Shown: in pieces, positions 25,412 through 35,159 of the stretch
Position numbering within the stretch: the first letter of the stretch is position 1
Layout of the letters: every line of letters begins with the position of its first letter
Source: an uncultured Pelagibacteraceae bacterium
GTDB lineage: Bacteria; Pseudomonadota; Alphaproteobacteria; Pelagibacterales; Pelagibacteraceae
Reading direction: 5' to 3'
Assembly: GCA_902587155.1 (NCBI GenBank)
Contig: CACIKE010000009.1
Span: 1 to 39,529 of the forward strand
Length of the DNA: 39,529 bases
Translations under genes and position numbers: made by a program
Notes under the pieces: generated by a model
What the model was told of the DNA's origin: nothing
Seen by the model: the letters and a program-made list of their open reading frames with translations, nothing else
Database searches by the model: none

Positions 25412-27337
25412 TTAAGCGCTCTTTTCTTTATTCTCGTCTTTTACTTCCTCAAAATCAGCATCAACAACATTATCCTCTTTTTTTCCTTTGTCATCTTTAC
25501 CATCATCTTTATTAGAATCTGGTTTTGTATTTTGTTGTGATTTATATATTGCTTCTCCAAGTTTCATTGAAGCTTGAACTAGTGCCTCAGTTTTTTTCTT
25601 AATATCATCTGTGTTTTCACCTTTAAGAGCCTCCTTTAATTGACCTGAGGCATCTTCAATAGCTTTTTTGTCGGCTTCAGATACTTTGGAACCGTGCTCT
25701 TTAAGATTTTTATCTGTAGAATGAATTAACGTATCTGCTTGATTTCTTATATCTACAGATTCTCTTTTCTTTTTATCAGCTTCTTTGTTGGCTTCAGCAT
25801 CTTTTACCATTTTCTCAATCTCTTCATCACTTAAACCACCTGAAGCTTGAATTTGAATTTTTTGCTCTTTTCCAGTACCCTTATCTTTCGCTGAAACGTT
25901 AACGATACCATTCGCATCAATATCAAATGTAACTTCAATTTGAGGAACTCCTCTAGGTGCAGGTGCAATTCCAACAAGCTCAAAATTTCCTAAAATTTTA
26001 TTATCAGCTGCCATCTCTCTTTCTCCTTGCAGCACTCTAATAGAAACAGCAGGTTGATTATCTTCAGCAGTTGAGAATACTTGACTCTTTTTAGTAGGAA
26101 TTGTTGTGTTTTTTTCAATTAGTTTTGTAGAAACTCCACCTAAAGTCTCAATACCTAAAGAAAGAGGAGTTACATCTAATAGTAATACATCCTTCACATC
26201 ACCCTGAAGAACACCTGCTTGAATTGCAGCACCCATTGCTACAACCTCATCAGGGTTAACACTTTTATTAGGTTCTTTCCCAAAGAAATTTTTTACTTCT
26301 TCGATTACCTTAGGCATTCTAGTCATACCACCAACCATTACAACTTCATCAATTTCATTGGCAGTGATACCAGCATCTTTCAATGCAGTTTTACATGGTG
26401 GCATTGTTTTAGCTATAAGATCTTCAACTAGCGCCTCAAGTTTTGCTCTTGTAAGTTTTAAATTAATATGTTTTGGGCCAGTTTTGTCAGCTGTAATAAA
26501 TGGTAAATTAATATCAGTTTGTTCAGCTGAGGATAATTCAATCTTAGCTTTTTCAGCTGCTTCTTTTAATCTCTGAAGAGCAAGTTTATCTGATTTCAAA
26601 TCTATTCCATTATCTTTTTTAAATTCTGCAATTAAATATTCAACTACAGAATTATCAAAATCTTCACCACCTAAGAATGTATCTCCGTTTGTTGATTTAA
26701 CTTCAAAGACTCCATCACCAAGCTCAAGTATTGAAACATCAAATGTTCCACCGCCCAAGTCATAAACCGCAATTTTCTTATTTTGTTTTTTATCTAAACC
26801 ATAAGCTAATGATGCAGCAGTAGGTTCATTTATAATTCTTAAAACTTCTAGACCTGCAATTTTTCCAGCATCTTTTGTTGCTTGTCTTTGAGCATCATTG
26901 AAGTATGCAGGAACAGTAATTACAGCTTTTGTAACAGCTTGACCTAAATATTTTTCTGCTGTTTCTTTCATTTTTTGTAAAATAAAAGCTGAGATTTGAG
27001 AAGGAGAGTATTTTTCTCCTTTAGACTCTATCCACGCATCACCCTTTTCTGAATTGACAATCTTAAATGGAGCCGCTTCTATATCTTTTTTAACAGTTGG
27101 GTCATCAAAGTTTCTTCCAATAAGTCTTTTAACTGCAAAAATAGTGTTTTCGGGGTTGGTTACAGCTTGTCTTTTAGCTGGTTGACCTATCAATTTTTCT
27201 TTATCATCCGTAAAGGCAACTACAGATGGTGTTGTTCTAGCGCCCTCGGCATTTTCCAAAACTTTTGCTTGGCTTCCCTCCATTATAGCTACACAAGAGT
27301 TTGTTGTTCCTAAATCTATTCCAATAATTTTACTCAT
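25412..27337 (-). CDS. dnaK: Chaperone protein DnaK (Hsp70)
   Basis: 641 residues, full length. The ATPase domain begins [18 protein letters not shown], includes [18 protein letters not shown] and [13 protein letters not shown], and is followed by the linker [19 protein letters not shown] and the substrate-binding domain. The C-terminus is acidic and ends DENKEKSA. DnaK folds newly made and stress-damaged proteins with DnaJ and GrpE. grpE-dnaK-dnaJ lie in this order on the minus strand, with a 60-bp gap before dnaK that may contain its own heat-shock type promoter. No CIRCE element was seen. Confidence 0.99.
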   Translation of the reverse strand: MSKIIGIDLGTTNSCVAIMEGSQAKVLENAEGARTTPSVVAFTDDKEKLIGQPAKRQAVTNPENTIFAVKRLIGRNFDDPTVKKDIEAAPFKIVNSEKGDAWIESKGEKYSPSQISAFILQKMKETAEKYLGQAVTKAVITVPAYFNDAQRQATKDAGKIAGLEVLRIINEPTAASLAYGLDKKQNKKIAVYDLGGGTFDVSILELGDGVFEVKSTNGDTFLGGEDFDNSVVEYLIAEFKKDNGIDLKSDKLALQRLKEAAEKAKIELSSAEQTDINLPFITADKTGPKHINLKLTRAKLEALVEDLIAKTMPPCKTALKDAGITANEIDEVVMVGGMTRMPKVIEEVKNFFGKEPNKSVNPDEVVAMGAAIQAGVLQGDVKDVLLLDVTPLSLGIETLGGVSTKLIEKNTTIPTKKSQVFSTAEDNQPAVSIRVLQGEREMAADNKILGNFELVGIAPAPRGVPQIEVTFDIDANGIVNVSAKDKGTGKEQKIQIQASGGLSDEEIEKMVKDAEANKEADKKKRESVDIRNQADTLIHSTDKNLKEHGSKVSEADKKAIEDASGQLKEALKGENTDDIKKKTEALVQASMKLGEAIYKSQQNTKPDSNKDDGKDDKGKKEDNVVDADFEEVKDENKEKSA

Positions 27338-27356
27338 AATAATTAATTATCCTCGT

Positions 27357-27385
27357 CATATATGTGTTATTTTTGATTCTACAAG
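27357..27385 (-). promoter_or_regulatory. Possible sigma-32-type promoter between grpE and dnaK
   Basis: Reading the minus strand, CTTGTA (27385-27380) resembles the RpoH -35 CTTGAA, and CACATATATG (27366-27357) partly resembles its -10. The spacing of 13 bp is acceptable. It lies 20 to 48 bp before the dnaK ATG, with a GAGG ribosome site (27354-27351) between. The match is partial and the background very AT-rich, so this is only a candidate. Confidence 0.3.
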
Positions 27386-27397
27386 CTGTTCCAATCA

Positions 27398-28036
27398 TTA
27401 TTTAGTCTCCAAATTCTCTTTAGTTTCCTCTGTTTTGGCTGTTTTTTCTTGAGTTTTCTTGGCTACGCCAACTAAAGATGGCCTTAGTAATCGATCTTTA
27501 ATAGTGAAACCTTTTTGAATTTCTTGAATTATAGTTCCTGGTTCTTTTGTATCATCCTCAATTTCCATCATCGCTTGATGAAAGTTTGGATCTAATTTTT
27601 TATTTAAACCATCAATCTGTTTAATATCATTTTTGTTAAATATGGATATTAAATCTTTATAAATTATATCAAAATGTTCTAAAGTTTTTTTAAGTGCTTC
27701 AGAGTCTTTCAACTTTTCATCGTTCTCTAAAATACTTTTTGATCTTTCAAAATTATCTATAAGGCTAAGCGCTTCTTTAGCAAATGAAAAACCACCGTAT
27801 TCAAAAGCATCTTCCTTCTCCTTCTCAAACCTTCTTCGTTGATTTTCCATTTCAGCAAATGCTCTAGCTAGTTTATCTTCAAGTTCTAAAATCTTTTCCT
27901 CTGGTGTTAATTCTTTTTTGTTCTCTTCCACTTTTTTATTATGATCATCCGTTTGATCTTGATGCTCATCAGATTTGTTATTTTCTTCCTTGGCTAAATT
28001 TTCGTTCTGGATATTTTTTTTTTGTTCTTTTTCCAT
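27398..28036 (-). CDS. grpE: Nucleotide exchange factor GrpE
   Basis: 212 residues. GrpE dimers release ADP and client from DnaK. The first 60 residues are highly charged and Lys/Glu/Asp-rich (low complexity), followed by the long coiled-coil helix containing AFAEMENQRRRFEKEKEDAF. The C-terminal beta domain has LDPNFHQAMMEIED and GFTIKDRLLRPSLVGVAK, both diagnostic. It heads the grpE-dnaK-dnaJ unit. Only 36 bp separate its start from the divergent rdgB, and no hrcA lies upstream, unlike many alphaproteobacterial heat-shock loci. Confidence 0.96.
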   Translation of the reverse strand: MEKEQKKNIQNENLAKEENNKSDEHQDQTDDHNKKVEENKKELTPEEKILELEDKLARAFAEMENQRRRFEKEKEDAFEYGGFSFAKEALSLIDNFERSKSILENDEKLKDSEALKKTLEHFDIIYKDLISIFNKNDIKQIDGLNKKLDPNFHQAMMEIEDDTKEPGTIIQEIQKGFTIKDRLLRPSLVGVAKKTQEKTAKTEETKENLETK

Positions 28037-28072
28037 AGATGCTTATATGGTAAGAAATTTAGGAATTTCTAG

Positions 28073-28675
28073 ATGTTAAAAAAAAAAATATCAAAATTAT
28101 TAATTGGCACAAATAATAAAGGAAAACTCAGAGAAATTAAGGGTTTATTGCCAAAATCAATTAAGATTTTCTCTACATCAGATTTTAATCTTCAAAGTCC
28201 AGTAGAAAATGGACAAACGTTCAAGGAAAATTCAATAATTAAATCTAAGTATTTTTCAAAAAAATCTAATTTAGTTTGTATTGCTGATGACTCTGGTCTT
28301 GAAATAGATTGTTTGGATAAAAAACCTGGAATTTTTTCAGCCAGATGGGCAGGATCTAAGGGAGATTTTAACAAAGCAATAAAAAGAGTATATAGGGAGT
28401 TAAATAAAAAAGATAAAAAATGGCAAACTAAAAATATAAAAGCAAGATTTGTATGTGCATTATCAATTTGTTATTTAGATAAAATAATTGCAAGTGTTGT
28501 TGGCAAAATAGAGGGTTCTATCTCAAGCAAAATTAGAGGAAAAAATGGATTTGGGTATGACCCAATTTTTATTCCTAAAAAAAAGAGACAAACTTTTGGT
28601 GAAATGACATTTTCAAGTAAATGTAAAATTGACCATAGATCAATTGCATTTAAAAAAATTAAAAAATTTCTTTAA
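28073..28675 (+). CDS. rdgB: XTP/dITP pyrophosphatase (RdgB/HAM1 family)
   Basis: 200 residues, normal for the family. It hydrolyses deaminated purine triphosphates (ITP, dITP, XTP) so they are not built into nucleic acid. TNNKGKLREI (13-22), ENSIIKSKYF, the catalytic ADDSGLEID with Asp73, FSARWAG and GFGYDPIFIP are all present. With maf it is the second nucleotide-pool cleaning enzyme in this window. It diverges from grpE, a neighbourhood often seen in Alphaproteobacteria. Its last 17 bp overlap the convergent LpoA-like gene. Confidence 0.95.
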   Translation: MLKKKISKLLIGTNNKGKLREIKGLLPKSIKIFSTSDFNLQSPVENGQTFKENSIIKSKYFSKKSNLVCIADDSGLEIDCLDKKPGIFSARWAGSKGDFNKAIKRVYRELNKKDKKWQTKNIKARFVCALSICYLDKIIASVVGKIEGSISSKIRGKNGFGYDPIFIPKKKRQTFGEMTFSSKCKIDHRSIAFKKIKKFL

Positions 28676-29813
28676 GTTCTCCGTTAATAATTTGATAAAA
28701 ATTTAATTGATGATTAATTTTATTATCTTTAATTTCAAAAACTCCTATTTTTCCTTTAAATGTATTTTGAGTTTTAAATGATTTGCTTATTTCTAAAGCC
28801 TCATTTTTTAGTGATAGGTAATATATCAAACCTATTAAATCATAACTCAGTAATGATAGATAACTAGGTTTATAATTAAATTTTTTAAAAAATTTATTAG
28901 TAAACTCATCTAAATTTTTCTTGTTAATTGAAGGATAGTAAATTGGTTGTAAATTTTTTTCTTTTAATAAACTTTCATCGAACCATTGATTTAAAGTAAT
29001 TATATATTTATTTTCTGGTGATACGTCAGTATATAGCAATGAAGTGACAACACTTTTTAAACTCTCATCAAAATCTGTAATTATAACAGAATCAAATTTA
29101 ACATTCCCAAGAGTATATTTTTTTTCAAGATTCTCTATAATTCTTTCTTTATTTGGATCATCAGAATTTTCAACTCGTGATATTTCATCAAATAGATTTT
29201 GTTTTCTTATTTCATAGTTTGTAATTTTTTCTATTTGTTTAGTCAATTTAGTAGGGTCAATATCATAATTGTATTGTTTAAAAAATTTTATATTTGAGTC
29301 TTTAATTCCTTTTTTAATTTCTAATTTATAATTAAGATTTGGAATTAAAAAAATTGTTTTTTTTATTTCATTATTTTCCAAAAATTTTTTAATTGTATTC
29401 AATTGTGAAGATGAGTTAATACCACTGCTAATGATATTTTTATGAAGGCCCAAGGTTTTGTTTGTTAAAGACAAAAAAGTAATACTTTTTACTTTATCTA
29501 AAAATAATAAATTTTTATGAAAAACTGGACCTATAACTAGTGATATTCCTTTTTTTTCAAGTTCCAAAGCTGAGCGCAAAGTTACATCAGGATCAGACCT
29601 AGTGTCTTTAGGATATATCTCTATCTCATTATTTTTTAGATCAATTAAGGCCATCCTTATTGAATTAAGTAGTTGTTTTCCTAAGGATGCATTTTCTCCT
29701 GATAAAGGTACTAATACTCCAATCTTGATTTTTGTTTCTTCGGAATATGAAATAGATGTTTCAATCAATAAAACCAAAAATATAGAAAAAACAATTTTAA
29801 AAAATTTATTCAT
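28659..29813 (-). CDS. LpoA-like penicillin-binding protein activator (periplasmic binding fold)
   Basis: 384 residues with a signal peptide (about 1-24, ending SISYS) and a type I periplasmic-binding fold. Key segments are IKIGVLVPLSGENASLGKQL, an IEIYPKDTRSDPDVTLRSALELE stretch and ISLVIGPVFHKN. This is the alphaproteobacterial 'penicillin-binding protein activator' group related to the C-terminal domain of LpoA. It lacks the N-terminal TPR domain and a lipobox. Divergence from rsmI, with a DolP-like gene beyond, mirrors the E. coli yraL-lpoA-dolP locus and strongly supports the call. An ABC amino-acid receptor is the alternative. The 3' end overlaps rdgB. Confidence 0.75.
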   Translation of the reverse strand: MNKFFKIVFSIFLVLLIETSISYSEETKIKIGVLVPLSGENASLGKQLLNSIRMALIDLKNNEIEIYPKDTRSDPDVTLRSALELEKKGISLVIGPVFHKNLLFLDKVKSITFLSLTNKTLGLHKNIISSGINSSSQLNTIKKFLENNEIKKTIFLIPNLNYKLEIKKGIKDSNIKFFKQYNYDIDPTKLTKQIEKITNYEIRKQNLFDEISRVENSDDPNKERIIENLEKKYTLGNVKFDSVIITDFDESLKSVVTSLLYTDVSPENKYIITLNQWFDESLLKEKNLQPIYYPSINKKNLDEFTNKFFKKFNYKPSYLSLLSYDLIGLIYYLSLKNEALEISKSFKTQNTFKGKIGVFEIKDNKINHQLNFYQIINGELKEIF

Positions 29814-29847
29814 TTAATGATTTATATAATTTTAGTATTGTATAATT

Positions 29848-30711
29848 ATGTCTGTAAACCCTAAATTTCAAAATAAAGAAATTAAAAAAGGTTTATATAT
29901 AATACCCACACCCATTGGAAATTTAGGTGATATTACCTATAGAGCAATAGAAATTTTAAAAAAGTCAGATTTTATTTTATGTGAGGACACTCGAATTTCG
30001 AGAAAATTGATGGAAAAATTTGAGGTTAGATCAAAATTATTACCTAATCACAAATTTAATGAAAAAAAAAATTTATCTACAATTATAAATCATTTGAGAA
30101 ATGACAAAATTATTTCACTTATATCAGATGCCGGCACGCCTGGAATATCAGATCCTGGAGCAATTTTGATAGTAAAGTGTGTTGAAGAAAAAATAAATAT
30201 TTTTCCATTACCGGGGCCTTCTGCAGTAAGCACTGCTGTATCAATTAGTGGTTTTTCTGATAAATATTTTTTTTATGGTTTCTTTCCCTCAAAACTAAAA
30301 GATATTAAAAATGATTTAAAATCTCTGGCTCAATTAGACTCGTCTATTGTTTTTTTTATTTCCCCAAAAAAAATAAATAAAGCTATTCCATTTATTAAAA
30401 ATTGTTTTTTTGAGAGAGATATTTTGATTTGTAGAGAAATGACAAAATTTTATGAGGAATATTTAAGATATAAAGTTGATGATTTAAAACCTTTTGATGA
30501 AAACTTAAAAGGTGAATTAACCCTTGTGATATCTGAAAAAAAGAAATTAAAAAAAGGTTCTCTTTTATTAAGTGAATCAGATAAGAATAATATAAAAAAA
30601 ATGATTAAAAAATTGAGTATTAAAGAAATTGTAAATTTAGTCTCCCAAAATAACGGAGTGTCAAAAAAAAAAATTTATGATTTTTGTCTTAAAATAAAAA
30701 ATGAAGTTTAG
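29848..30711 (+). CDS. rsmI: 16S rRNA (cytidine-2'-O)-methyltransferase RsmI
   Basis: 287 residues. RsmI methylates the 2'-OH of C1402 in 16S rRNA, in the ribosomal P site. The N-terminal GLYIIPTPIGNLGDITYRA, LCEDTRISRKL, ISDAGTPGISDPGAIL and PLPGPSAVSTAVSISGF are all classic tetrapyrrole-methylase-fold SAM-binding motifs. It diverges from the LpoA-like gene with 34 bp between. The 3' end overlaps the BON-domain lipoprotein by 11 bp. yraN, which usually sits between them, is missing. Confidence 0.96.
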   Translation: MSVNPKFQNKEIKKGLYIIPTPIGNLGDITYRAIEILKKSDFILCEDTRISRKLMEKFEVRSKLLPNHKFNEKKNLSTIINHLRNDKIISLISDAGTPGISDPGAILIVKCVEEKINIFPLPGPSAVSTAVSISGFSDKYFFYGFFPSKLKDIKNDLKSLAQLDSSIVFFISPKKINKAIPFIKNCFFERDILICREMTKFYEEYLRYKVDDLKPFDENLKGELTLVISEKKKLKKGSLLLSESDKNNIKKMIKKLSIKEIVNLVSQNNGVSKKKIYDFCLKIKNEV

Positions 30712-31294
30712 AATTTTAATATTAATATTAATTACTTTGTTTTTGTCAGGATGTGTTGGTGTCTCTTCAAAAGGAATTTTTGGAACAGGAGTGTCAGTTG
30801 CTTTAGATCCAAGATCTTTAGGGACACAGATTGATGACTCTATAATGCAAAAAAACCTATCAGCAAGATTAGTATTGATGGATAAGAAATATTTTTTATC
30901 AATAAAATCAAAAGTTTTGGATGGAAGAATTTTCCTAACCGGAAAAGTTGATAAACCAGAGGAAAAATTAAAAATAACAAAATTAGCTTGGGAAACAGAG
31001 GGAGCTAGATCTGTGAGAAATGATATTAAAATTAAAGAGAAATTTAACTTTCAACAATCTGCAAAAGATATTTTAATTACTTCACAATTAAGGACAGCTT
31101 TAATTTTAAATAAAGAAATAAAGGCAACTAACTATCAGATAGATACTTATAAAAAGAAAGTTTATGTATATGGTATAGCTTTAACACCAGATGAAAAAGA
31201 ATTAGTAGTGAAAGAGGCTAAAGAAATATTAGATGTTGAGGATGTGATAGCTAGTATTTTAATAGTCGATGATTTAAGAATTCAAAAAAATTAA
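30701..31294 (+). CDS. dolP: DolP-like BON-domain outer membrane lipoprotein
   Basis: 197 residues. A lipoprotein signal ends in LSGC (Cys18), followed by two BON domains: one at roughly 45-110 (LVLMDKKYFLSIKSKV, GRIFLTGKVD) and one at 120-195 (ILITSQLRTALILN, KKVYVYGIALTPDEKELV). E. coli DolP (YraP) has the same size and plan and supports outer membrane integrity and BAM activity. Synteny with rsmI and the LpoA-like gene supports the symbol, though other BON lipoproteins exist. Its ATG lies within the last codons of rsmI, and its TAA shares TTAA with the convergent maeB stop. Confidence 0.82.
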   Translation: MKFRILILILITLFLSGCVGVSSKGIFGTGVSVALDPRSLGTQIDDSIMQKNLSARLVLMDKKYFLSIKSKVLDGRIFLTGKVDKPEEKLKITKLAWETEGARSVRNDIKIKEKFNFQQSAKDILITSQLRTALILNKEIKATNYQIDTYKKKVYVYGIALTPDEKELVVKEAKEILDVEDVIASILIVDDLRIQKN

Positions 31295-33576
31295 GCTTCC
31301 TTATAATCAATTACATCTGATGAATACGCTGCTATTGATGCTAGATTAATTATTTCTGAAGTAGAGGTTCTTAAAGGAGCGATTTCTATTGGAAGACCTA
31401 ACCCAATTAATAATGGTCCAATAACTTTTGCTCTACTCATTGATTTTATCATTTTGTAAGAAATAGCTGCACTATGTTGGCTAGGCATTATCAATACATT
31501 TGAATTTCCCACAATTTCTGAAAAAGGGTAAAGCTCTTTATATAATTCTTCTAGGGCAACATCTGGCTGCATTTCTCCGTCAAACTTAAAATCAACTTTA
31601 TCTTTCTTTAGTATTTCAACTGCATCACTTAATCTTTTAGTCCTGTCAGTTGCTGGTTCCCCAAAAGTGGAATGAGATAAGAAAGCTACTTTAGGATCAA
31701 ATCCAAATAATCTGACTACCCGAGCTGCTGATTTAGCCATCTCTGCTAGCTGATTTGCGTCCGGATATTCAATTACAGAAGTATCACATATGAAAATTGT
31801 TTTTCCTCTATTAACAATTAAGTTTAGTCCAAACATAATTTCTCCAGCTCTAGGATCTACAACTTGAGTTATCTTTTCCAGTGATGAAGAATATCTTCTA
31901 GTATTTCCAGTGACCATTGCATCAGCGTCCTTACATGCTACCATACAAGATGCCCAAACAACCCTATCATTTCTAATTAAACGATCACAATCTCGTTCAA
32001 GCATGCCTTTATTTCTTTGAAGTTTTCCAAAAAGATATTTTACATACTTTTCTCTCTTTTTAGCATCTTTTGAATTGGTAATTTCTATATCAAAATTCTC
32101 ACTGTAACCTATCTTCTTTAATTGATTTTTAATTAGATCCTCTTTTCCAACTAAGATTGGTATACCTAAATTGGAATTCTTAAATGCTATTGCTGCTTTA
32201 AGCATGTTTTCATCCTCACCATCTGCAAAAATTACTTTTTTTGGTTTCTTTTTAATGTAGTTGTTTATGCCCTGCATAATCGTAACTGTTGGATCCAATC
32301 TTTGTCTTAACTGATCTTTGTAACTATCAAAATCTTTTATATCTATTCTTGCAACACCAGAGTCTATTGCCGCTTTAGCTACTGCAGCAGGAATTACACT
32401 TATAAGTCTTGGATCGAATGTTGAGGGAATTATATATTCTTTTCCATAATGTGGCCTCTCACCCCCCATCGCAGCAACAACTTCATCAGGAACTTCTTCT
32501 TTAGCTAAGTTTGCAATAGCGTGTGCGGCTGCAATTTTCATTTCCTCATTTATAGTTTTAGATCTTACATCTAGTGCACCTCTAAATATATATGGAAAAC
32601 CTATTAGATTATTTACCTGGTTTGGATAGTCTGATCTTCCAGTGGCCATAATTGCATCACTTCTTACTTTAGCAACTTCCTCAGGTTTAATTTCTGGATC
32701 AGGATTTGCGCATGCAAATATAATAGGATTATTAGCCATTTTTTTTACCATATCTTTTGTTAAAGCTCCTTTCGCTGACAAACCTAAAAATACGTCAGCA
32801 TTACTGATCGCATCTGATAAAGTTCGATGTTTAGTCTCAATAGCATGAGCTGATTTCCACTGGTTTAAATTTTCTCTTCCATTATAGATCACCCCTGTTC
32901 TGTCAACCATTGTAATGTTTTTTTGTGGAACACCACTTCTCTTAAACAAATTAGCACAAGCCATCGCTGAGGCACCTGCGCCATTGACAACTATTTTTAC
33001 TTCATCAATTTTTTTTTTTGTAATATCCAGTGCATTGATTAGTGCAGCTGTAGTTATAATTGCCGTACCATGTTGATCATCATGAAAAACAGGAATATCT
33101 AAAATTTCTTTAAGTTTTTCCTCAATAATAAAACAATCTGGAGCAGCAATATCCTCCAGATTAATACCCCCAAAACTTGGAGCAAAATTTTTAACACTAT
33201 TAATTATCTCGTTATGATCTTGTGAATCAATTTCAAGATCAATCGAGTCAATATCAGCAAACCTTTTAAATAATACTGCTTTTCCCTCCATAACAGGTTT
33301 TGAGGCTAAAGCTCCTAAGTTACCCATACCTAAAATTGCAGAACCATTACTAATTACTGCCACAAGGTTTCCCTTACTTGTATAGTCAAATGCAGTTTCT
33401 GGATTTTCACTTATGGCTTTTACTGGTGCTGCCACACCTGGCGAATAAGCTAATGCGAGATCTCTTTTTGTAGTCATATTCTTTGAGGAGGAGATTTCGA
33501 TCTTACCTGGTTTATTCTGACGATGATAATCTAAAGCTTCTTTATCTGTATAATGATCAATTTTTGTTTTTTTCAT
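31291..33576 (-). CDS. maeB: NADP-dependent malic enzyme with C-terminal phosphotransacetylase-like domain
   Basis: 761 residues. MaeB oxidatively decarboxylates malate to pyruvate with NADP+. The first ~430 residues are the malic enzyme part ([63 protein letters not shown]). The rest is a phosphotransacetylase-like domain ([30 protein letters not shown]), which in MaeB is regulatory rather than catalytic. It is a stand-alone minus-strand gene with 50 bp to the divergent murJ. Length and domain order match the family. Confidence 0.97.
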   Translation of the reverse strand: MKKTKIDHYTDKEALDYHRQNKPGKIEISSSKNMTTKRDLALAYSPGVAAPVKAISENPETAFDYTSKGNLVAVISNGSAILGMGNLGALASKPVMEGKAVLFKRFADIDSIDLEIDSQDHNEIINSVKNFAPSFGGINLEDIAAPDCFIIEEKLKEILDIPVFHDDQHGTAIITTAALINALDITKKKIDEVKIVVNGAGASAMACANLFKRSGVPQKNITMVDRTGVIYNGRENLNQWKSAHAIETKHRTLSDAISNADVFLGLSAKGALTKDMVKKMANNPIIFACANPDPEIKPEEVAKVRSDAIMATGRSDYPNQVNNLIGFPYIFRGALDVRSKTINEEMKIAAAHAIANLAKEEVPDEVVAAMGGERPHYGKEYIIPSTFDPRLISVIPAAVAKAAIDSGVARIDIKDFDSYKDQLRQRLDPTVTIMQGINNYIKKKPKKVIFADGEDENMLKAAIAFKNSNLGIPILVGKEDLIKNQLKKIGYSENFDIEITNSKDAKKREKYVKYLFGKLQRNKGMLERDCDRLIRNDRVVWASCMVACKDADAMVTGNTRRYSSSLEKITQVVDPRAGEIMFGLNLIVNRGKTIFICDTSVIEYPDANQLAEMAKSAARVVRLFGFDPKVAFLSHSTFGEPATDRTKRLSDAVEILKKDKVDFKFDGEMQPDVALEELYKELYPFSEIVGNSNVLIMPSQHSAAISYKMIKSMSRAKVIGPLLIGLGLPIEIAPLRTSTSEIINLASIAAYSSDVIDYKEA

Positions 33577-33626
33577 TTAGCTTAATTAGGTGTACAAATG
33601 AGGTAAATTTAAGACTAATATGATTT

Positions 33627-35156
33627 ATGAATTTAGTTAAGTCAACAGGGACTTTTGGTTTCTATACTATTATTAGCAGATTACTTGGATATTTGAGAGA
33701 TGTTTTGATAGCAATTTTTCTTGGAACGAGTTTTTTGGCTGATGCTTTTTTTGTAGCTTTTAGAATACCGAACACTTTTAGAAGACTTTTTGCTGAGGGA
33801 ACGTTTAACTCAGCTTTTGTACCAAGTTACACTTCAGAATTAGTTCAAAATAAATCTAGATCAAATAAATTTGCTAATGATGTTTTTAATTTATTATTTT
33901 TGGCTTTATTTTTTTTAGTTCTCATAATTGAAATTTTTATGCCAATTTTTGTGGGACTGATAGCACCAGGCTTTGTTGAAGATACTAAAAAATTTGAATT
34001 AGCAACTACTTTAACAAGAATTACTTTCCCCTTTTTAATGTTTGTGAGTCTATCTTCCTTTTTTGGTGCAATTTTAAACTCACATAATAAATTTGCTGCT
34101 GCTTCAGCAGCGCCCATTATTTTAAATATAGTTTTAATTACTATTTTATTTTTTGGAAGATATTTAGGTGATGAATTAATTTACTATCTTTCATACGGGA
34201 TATCTATTGCAGGATTACTACAATTAATTTTTTTATATAGATTTGTAAAAAAATATTATGCCTTAGATTTTGGTTTTAAATTTAAAATCACCAATAAAGT
34301 TAAATTTTTTTTTAAAAAATTATTACCAAGTATTTTTTCCTCAGGAGTTACTCAAATAAATATTTTGGTTGGAACAATTATAGCTTCATTCCAGGCAAGT
34401 GCTGTATCATATCTATATTATGCTGATAGAATATATCAAATTAATTTAGCAATAGCTGGTATAGCAATTGGTGTTGTTGTCCTGCCTCAACTCTCAAAAC
34501 ATGTTCACCAAAAAAAAAAGAAGAAGATATCATTAATTCAAAATAAAGCATTAGAGCTAAGTATGTTTTTGAGTATACCTGCCTCAGTAGCGTTAGTTAT
34601 AGGATCTGAACAAATTATTTCAGCTTTATTTGGGTACGGTTCTTTTGCAGAAAACTCAGTTTTTAATTCCTCGAATGCTCTTTATTATTTTGGCTTAGGA
34701 CTCCCAGCATTTGCATTAATAAAAGTTTTTTCGACATTTTTTTTTGCAAATCATGATACTAAAACTCCATTTTACATTTCCGTAGTTTCTGTTTTGCTAA
34801 ATATTTTCATAAGTGTTCACTTTTTTAAAGATATTGGTTTTATAATTATTCCTATAGCAACAACGATATCCTCATGGTTTAACGCTTTAATATTATTCAT
34901 TTATCTAAAAAAAAATAACTTATTTGAATTTAATGAAACTTTTTATAAACAATTTATTAAGATAATTTTTGCATCAATTATGATGGGCATTTTTTTTCAA
35001 TACTTGATCTTGTTATTTGAAAATCAATTAAGTTACACCTTTTTCTTTAAGTCTGTATATTTATTGTTATGTGTTTTATTCACAATAATTTTTTATTTGG
35101 CATTATCATATTTTATCAAAGCTTTTAATTATCAAGATATTAAATTAAAGTATTAG
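33627..35156 (+). CDS. murJ: Lipid II flippase MurJ
   Basis: 509 residues of a MOP-superfamily integral membrane protein with about 14 helices. MurJ flips lipid II to the periplasm for peptidoglycan synthesis. The N-terminus has TFGFYTIISRLLGYLRDVLIA and AFRIPNTFRRLFAEGTFNSAFVPSY, with the functional Arg residues of the central cavity. SHNKFAAASAAPIILN in helix region 4-5 is also characteristic. Codon use is extremely AT-rich, in keeping with the neighbours. It begins the murJ-trpS-nfu-bax rightward run, with trpS only 3 bp downstream. Confidence 0.94.
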   Translation: MNLVKSTGTFGFYTIISRLLGYLRDVLIAIFLGTSFLADAFFVAFRIPNTFRRLFAEGTFNSAFVPSYTSELVQNKSRSNKFANDVFNLLFLALFFLVLIIEIFMPIFVGLIAPGFVEDTKKFELATTLTRITFPFLMFVSLSSFFGAILNSHNKFAAASAAPIILNIVLITILFFGRYLGDELIYYLSYGISIAGLLQLIFLYRFVKKYYALDFGFKFKITNKVKFFFKKLLPSIFSSGVTQINILVGTIIASFQASAVSYLYYADRIYQINLAIAGIAIGVVVLPQLSKHVHQKKKKKISLIQNKALELSMFLSIPASVALVIGSEQIISALFGYGSFAENSVFNSSNALYYFGLGLPAFALIKVFSTFFFANHDTKTPFYISVVSVLLNIFISVHFFKDIGFIIIPIATTISSWFNALILFIYLKKNNLFEFNETFYKQFIKIIFASIMMGIFFQYLILLFENQLSYTFFFKSVYLLLCVLFTIIFYLALSYFIKAFNYQDIKLKY

Positions 35157-35159
35157 AAT

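Noticed and set aside
27338-27397. CIRCE (HrcA) operator upstream of dnaK
   Set aside because: No GCACTC-N9-GAGTGC-like inverted repeat is present.
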